Shown piece after piece: positions 59,266 to 64,000 of a stretch of 64,000 nt of DNA. Both the position numbers and the translations under genes were made by a program. The notes under the pieces were generated by a model. The model saw nothing but the letters and a program-made list of their open reading frames with translations. It made no database searches and was not told where the DNA came from. The DNA comes from Phoebastria nigripes. Its lineage: Eukaryota > Chordata > Aves > Procellariiformes > Diomedeidae. Each line of letters begins with the position of its first letter. The stretch's first letter is position 1. The DNA lies in assembly GCA_035582835.1 (NCBI GenBank), contig JAYKAV010003424.1:9274-73273 (forward strand). The letters run 5' to 3'.

Positions 59266-62262
59266 GTTTCATTAAGGGCATTGTTATCTATCTCCTAGGC
59301 TGAAAGTTGTATGCCTGCATCATTAGGAAGGAGAGAAATAAACAAATGTGTTTTTCTTCCCTCTCATGAAGAGGATTATGCACAAAGCAAAGTGCATCAA
59401 TACGTGACTATTTTAAATTTCAAGAGTTTAGCAAGTGTGTACCATAGTTCATGCCTTATTGTAATCTGAAAATGTAGTGCTTATTTTTAAGAACTAGCAC
59501 ACAACTTTAAACAACTCTAACATGAACTTCTGAAATAACAAACAATGCACCTCTAATGGAGTCTATGTTTTGAGAACATGATGAAACTAACTTCACAGGT
59601 ATATGTACACTACTTCTGATTCATGCCAGAGTAGAACAAAATGCCATTAATGTTTGGCAAATGTCTTTTGCCAAGTGATATTATATAATTATATAATTTC
59701 TGTCTTTCCTGGCATAAATCTCTATGGCAATATTATTACTTGAATATCCTCCTAAACTTAGTTATTTCCAATACATACTGATATAATTTTTTCTGTATTT
59801 TGAACAGCCCTAATTTAGTATATGGGAATATAAATAAGTAGGGAAAATAGACTGATTTTCCTCATCCTCTCACAATCTGAAGCCAGCTTCTGAAGTAAAG
59901 TTTTGGATGCAGGCTTCTCATAACTAAATGAACTGGACTGATATTCTTTTCTGCTGTAAGATGAAGTCTTACGTTGTGTTCCTCATCAGAATATGCTCGG
60001 GAGTGAGTAAAAGAAGAGCATGCTCATATGCCAAGAAAATAAAAATAAATGCATATTTATTTTATAGGAGAAGAAAAAAAAAAAATCTATGTTTAAAGCT
60101 GCTATATGGGACTATTCCACTATCTACAATTCTGTGCAGGTGAATGTACCTTCTTTTCCATCAGTGTTAATTATTCTGAACAGAAAGTTAATGCTGTTTC
60201 TGGTAGCTCAGCTAAATCATTCAAAGTTAGTTCAGGTGTCTCTGCATCAGTGAATGGTATGTATCTTGTAAGCACAACCTGCAGGAGAGCTATCCTTTAT
60301 GTTTGTCCCTTAAGTTACCATATGGGCTACATTCTCTTCTCTGCCACCTGCTCTGCATGTACGTTCAGGCCACATGCTGGCCTTCAGGGGGTGATTAGCT
60401 GTTAAATGTAATTACTTGATTTTACTGGTTCAGATATTTCACACTTTTTTGCTAAGTGCTCTGTAGTCCTACAGGTTTATTAGCTTAGCAACTAGTATGT
60501 CCCCTTTCCACTGCTTCCGGCTTCCAGAGGGTTGTTTTGTCAGGTCTCACTGTTTTTACAAAGTTGACAATTAGTGTTCTTTAACGACCTTTTAAATACT
60601 CAACTTCTGATTCTCATCTCACTTTAGTGTCTGCCAAGGAAATCTAACTCATTTCAGGTGTATTAAACTGGCAGGGTAGACTTTGTTCCTAGATTTGGGT
60701 TTGTAGAACAAAAAGTGGGGAAAGAACAAGAGGTCCCACCCCAACTACATATGATTGTTTTCTATTCTTTTGTTCCTTATAGCCCCTGCCTTTAGCATCT
60801 GTCACTTGAATGACTCTTTTTTGTTTGATTACTTCCTTGTTCTTTGTTCTTATAAAGTAAATGAAAATTCAGTAACAGAAAAGCACAAGTATCGGTTAGT
60901 AAATGTCTTTTGCACACCTTCTTGAAGAGGAAATATACAAGGCAAGAGAAAAGAGAGGGGGGAAAAAGGAAGTGATAAAAGAAAAAAAAAATATTGGGGA
61001 AAAATCTTGGGAAAGGGCAAGGACAATGGGGAATGATGAAGTAGTTGTCAAAAAAAAAATGTACTGCAAAACATAGGATAGGGAAATACAGTTGCTGAGT
61101 TTGAATTAATGAAAGGAACCCAGCCCACCATAACATACCGAGTTTTCCTTTAGACAGTTTCAAGAACTCTGAAATTATGAAAAAGAAACAAGAAAATATA
61201 GAACAACGTGAAATGGAGTCCATTTATGAAATAAGTTCCATTTCACTTATTCAGGTATTTGTCCCCAGTTTGCAACTTGGTACACCTTTCTGCACTTCTT
61301 TTTTTCTGAAGTCTGGTGTAGATTAGTCCCCTTCCAGGCTTTTTGAGGTAGTTTACTGCTAATAAAGAATATGTTGCATTACCTCGAAACACTCATTTCA
61401 TCTTCTGAAGGGTCCTTTCAAATGTTTCAGTCAATGTGCATTATAGTGCACAGGTTATCTCCAAAAGTCCATTTCATGTATAAAGGCAAAATTTTCCAGA
61501 GTGAATACACAAGTGATCTGTAATTCTTTTGTGTTTGCTCTCTATGGAATTACTGAGGACACTGTGCACTTTAATATGGTATTCATGAGCCTGTGTATAA
61601 AAAGTCCACTTCAAATCTATGTAAGTTATTATATTTAGAAGCTTCAACCATTCGTCTAGCTGTTCTGCTGAATATTTAGAGCACAGGAAAAATGGGAAGA
61701 AGATGAGACATAACTTTGGGAAAATGGGGTTTAGACCTCCTTTATTACATTTATTCCCATATTTCATCATCAAAAAGACCAACAACTTTTTCTTGTAGCA
61801 AACATAGGAAGATCCATGACAAAGTAGGGTCTGTTGAGGAATGGGCAAAAGAATTTAAGGAGAAAACAATCAAAGTAGTAGCAAGAGCACAGATACCAGG
61901 TTAAGATATCTCCTTCTTCCCCCCAGAAAAATAAAAAAAAAAAAACAAACAAACAAACCCAAACAACCAAAACCAGAACACCACAAACAAACAAACAAAC
62001 CCTTTTATTTCAATAACATCTTATCTTTGCTGTCAAAGAATAAAGAACTGGAATCCAGCATAGAAGCAAGAGGACATGAGTCCTTTGATCACTCCTTTGC
62101 CTCTCACTCCTGGATGAGAACTGTTTCCTCCACAGAGTGAGGAGTACATACCATAGGGCTATAGCAAGAATCTGCAATTTCTACACAGGGACGAGGAACT
62201 GATGTGAGTCAGAGAAGGTCTGGAAGGTAAAGACAACAGGATATGGAACATAGGTGAAAATG

Positions 62263-62265
<3 letters not shown>
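59266..62265. other. 3.0 kb of AT-rich unique DNA
   Basis: No gene. A purine-rich stretch at 60940-61020 creates long but meaningless open frames on the minus strand. A CAAA-rich run lies at 61926-62001. Confidence 0.45.
61926..62001. repeat. A-rich and (CAAA)n low-complexity DNA
   Basis: A run followed by CAAA units and CCAAAC variants. Confidence 0.85.

Positions 62266-62311
<46 letters not shown>
62266..62311. repeat. Poly(T) tract of 46 bases
   Basis: Uninterrupted T run about 46 bp upstream of the solo LTR. No adjacent processed gene copy recognised. Confidence 0.95.
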
Positions 62312-62314
<3 letters not shown>

Positions 62315-62591
62315 GTCTGGAAAAACATCCTTGCAGCACAGTTTAGAATTAGACAGGTGTCCTGGTTTTGGCTGGGATAGAGTTAACTTTCTTTCTAGTG
62401 GCTGGGGTGGTACTGTTTTGGGTTTGGTATGAGAGGAATGTTGACAGCCCATTGATGTTTTGGTTCTTGCATGTGGTGCTTGCACCAGGGACTTTTCGGT
62501 TTCCCATGCTCTGCCAGGTGCACCAGAAGCTGGCGGGGGAGCATAGCCGTGGCAGCTGACCCAGCTGGCCAACGGGGTATTCCATACCATG

Positions 62592-62612
62592 TGACGTCAT
62601 GCTCNGTATATA
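62592..62612 (+). promoter_or_regulatory. LTR promoter: CRE and TATA-like box
   Basis: Perfect TGACGTCA followed 7 bp later by TATATA. The CCAAT position reads CCAAC here. Confidence 0.55.
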
Positions 62613-62713
62613 GACTAGGGGGCATGATCTGGGAAGGGGGGATTTCTTCTTGGGCTGGGCATCGGTTGATGGGTGGTGAGCAGTTGCATTGTGCATCGCC
62701 TGCTTTGCATATT

Positions 62714-62744
62714 CTATTATTGTTGTTATTATTATTATTATTAA
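62714..62744. repeat. (ATT)n microsatellite inside LTR
   Basis: ATT units with GTT interruptions; absent from the other LTR copies. Confidence 0.85.
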
Positions 62745-62908
62745 TACTGTTCTACTCTGCTTTATTTCAATTATTAAACTGTTTTTATCTCAACCCACGA
62801 GTTTTCCTACTTTTGCCCTCCCAATTCTCTCCCCCATCCTACCGGATGTGGGGGTGTGAGCGAGCGGCTGCATGGTGTTTAGTTGCTGGCTAGGGTTAAA
62901 CCACAACA

Positions 62909-64000
62909 ACAGAACTCCCCAATCCAACACAAGGCAAAACAGTTTCAGCTAACAGCTTTTATGCCAGGAATTTTAAATTGTGCACAAGGCCAAGTTTTGG
63001 ATGGTACAGAGATCCCTACACCATATGATATCATCAGTGTGAGCTTTTGAGGTGCCTTTCACATCTTGTTGACTGTTCACTGATAATCTGACAGGAAATA
63101 AAAATTCAGTGAAATGCAAAATTAGAGTAGAATAATCACAGAGTTAAAACAAAGTGCCGTGAGCAGAAAGGCACAGAAAACAGAGTCTAAAATGAGACTT
63201 TCAGCTGTGTCTGCTCTGCGACTTCACAAATTCCCTGGCAGTCTTAACCCCAGTTTTGCAGATTCATGACTTCTACATCTGTGGAAATTCCAGTTCTAAG
63301 TTTTATTGCACTTCCTTCTAATACATGTTTGCATTATTTATGCAACCCATCTTTAATCTAATATTAACATCTATTATTAATAGACCCAATTACAAATCTA
63401 GGAGTCAATATACATCTAGTACTGTCATTTATTTTGTTGTAAATCAATGGTCTACCTCCTTCCATTATTTATAGATACATTTTCTATTTTGTATTAGGAA
63501 TTCATTTAAAGAATTTTCAGATTCAGTGAAAAGCCCACTTACTGAGACTTCCAAAAGAAGACCAAAAGAGTAAAAAGGATCCTTAGAGGTATTAATACTA
63601 GACAGAAATCAACAGCCTGATGGACAGGAAAAAAACAAGTATTTTATATAAACTACTAATGTAAATGTATAATAGATATTGCACACAAGTGGCAAATCTA
63701 TGTTATTACCATATGAGTTGTAGGGACATTTTTATGTTACATTAGAAAAGAAAAACTACTGATCAGTAAATGCAAGTATTTCCAAAACTAATATCCACCT
63801 GGGGTTGTACTACAGTTACCTGCTTTGAACTTGATCCTGCTTATTTTCACATGGGAGTGAAAGTATCAGAAAATCAATCAGACCTATCTGGTTTAATACC
63901 TAAATATTTAAGATGCTTTTGCATTAAAGTGCACTCCATTGACTGAGGCAAAAAAATTGATCTTTTCATTTGTGTCTTTAAAATACTATTTGAAAATCAT
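62909..64000. other. 1.1 kb of AT-rich unique DNA to window end
   Basis: No gene or repeat recognised. Confidence 0.45.

Larger units (their letters stand above)
62358..62908 (+). mobile_element. Solo LTR, related subfamily
   Basis: 551 bp from TGTCCTGGTTTTGGCTGG to CCACAACA. It is flanked by ACAGG (62353-62357) and ACAGA (62909-62913), a 5-bp duplication with one mismatch. It shares the ends, the CRE/TATA region and the U5 part with the other LTRs, but the segment after the TATA box differs and holds an ATT-rich run (62714-62744), so it is a distinct subfamily. TGACGTCA at 62592-62599, TATATA at 62607-62612, ATTAAA at 62773-62778. No internal region. Confidence 0.9.

Noticed and set aside
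60792..61223. 143-codon open frame, minus strand, rich in Phe
   Set aside because: It is a product of the purine-rich plus strand at 60940-61020.
61474..61848. 124-codon open frame, minus strand
   Set aside because: Length is compatible with chance; no domain, signal peptide or repeat context supports it.
14737..62001. CRISPR-like arrays among the tandem repeats
   Set aside because: The repeats are microsatellites or the 48-49 bp array without unique spacers, and the DNA is vertebrate.
22042..62311. Poly(T) tracts at 22042-22101 and 62266-62311 as tails of processed pseudogenes
   Set aside because: No polyadenylation signal in the right place and no recognisable gene sequence next to either tract.

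Overview
The window reads as non-coding vertebrate DNA from a bird. The evidence is several CR1-type LINE copies with the avian 3' tail built on an 8-bp unit (ATTCTATG), copies of an LTR family that starts TGTCCTGGTTTCAGCTGGGA, AT-rich unique DNA, many microsatellites, and no bacterial-type gene organisation. The species cannot be fixed from the sequence. I found no host protein-coding exon that I can defend; the window looks like a gene desert, or the inside of a very large intron, loaded with transposable elements.

Layout. 1-1393: CR1 3' half, plus strand. 2170-3330: old antisense CR1, split by a solo LTR (2459-3057). 3505-3990: short CR1. 4525-5955: young antisense CR1 with a 452-codon open reverse transcriptase segment. 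5956-15330: mostly unique DNA with one ancient CR1 (10490-10950). 15335-18140: an ancient MIR-like SINE split by a two-LTR retrotransposon of about 2.57 kb (15405-17977). This element keeps a primer-binding-site-like motif and a 12-copy tandem array of about 48 bp but no gag or pol. 18421-18950: GC-richer block with a long perfect hairpin. 26460-27910: old CR1 split by a younger CR1 in the opposite direction. 28160-28730: GC-rich LTR-like block. 32679-33160 and 50701-51180: two copies of one unclassified repeat. 34171/35183 and 38927/40508: two pairs of local direct duplications. 36700-37010, 42287-42945, 44513-45385 and 55993-57215: more CR1 copies. 43446-44023 and 62358-62908: solo LTRs with 5-bp target duplications. 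Three very old amniote repeats are suspected at 47262, 55735 and 59205.

No genes work together here in the usual sense. The logic is layers of insertion: ancient SINE and CR1, then younger CR1 and LTR elements landing inside them. The LTRs carry a compact promoter (CCAAT, CRE-like TGACGTCA, TATA box) that could act on flanking DNA.

Limits: classes and family links come from reading the sequence and remembering consensus features; no database was searched. The most noteworthy items are the non-autonomous LTR element with its internal minisatellite, the repeated CRE/TATA promoter of its LTR family, the perfect 16-bp hairpin near 18.46 kb, the nested insertions, and the unclassified repeat pair. 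I did not find a new multi-gene system.
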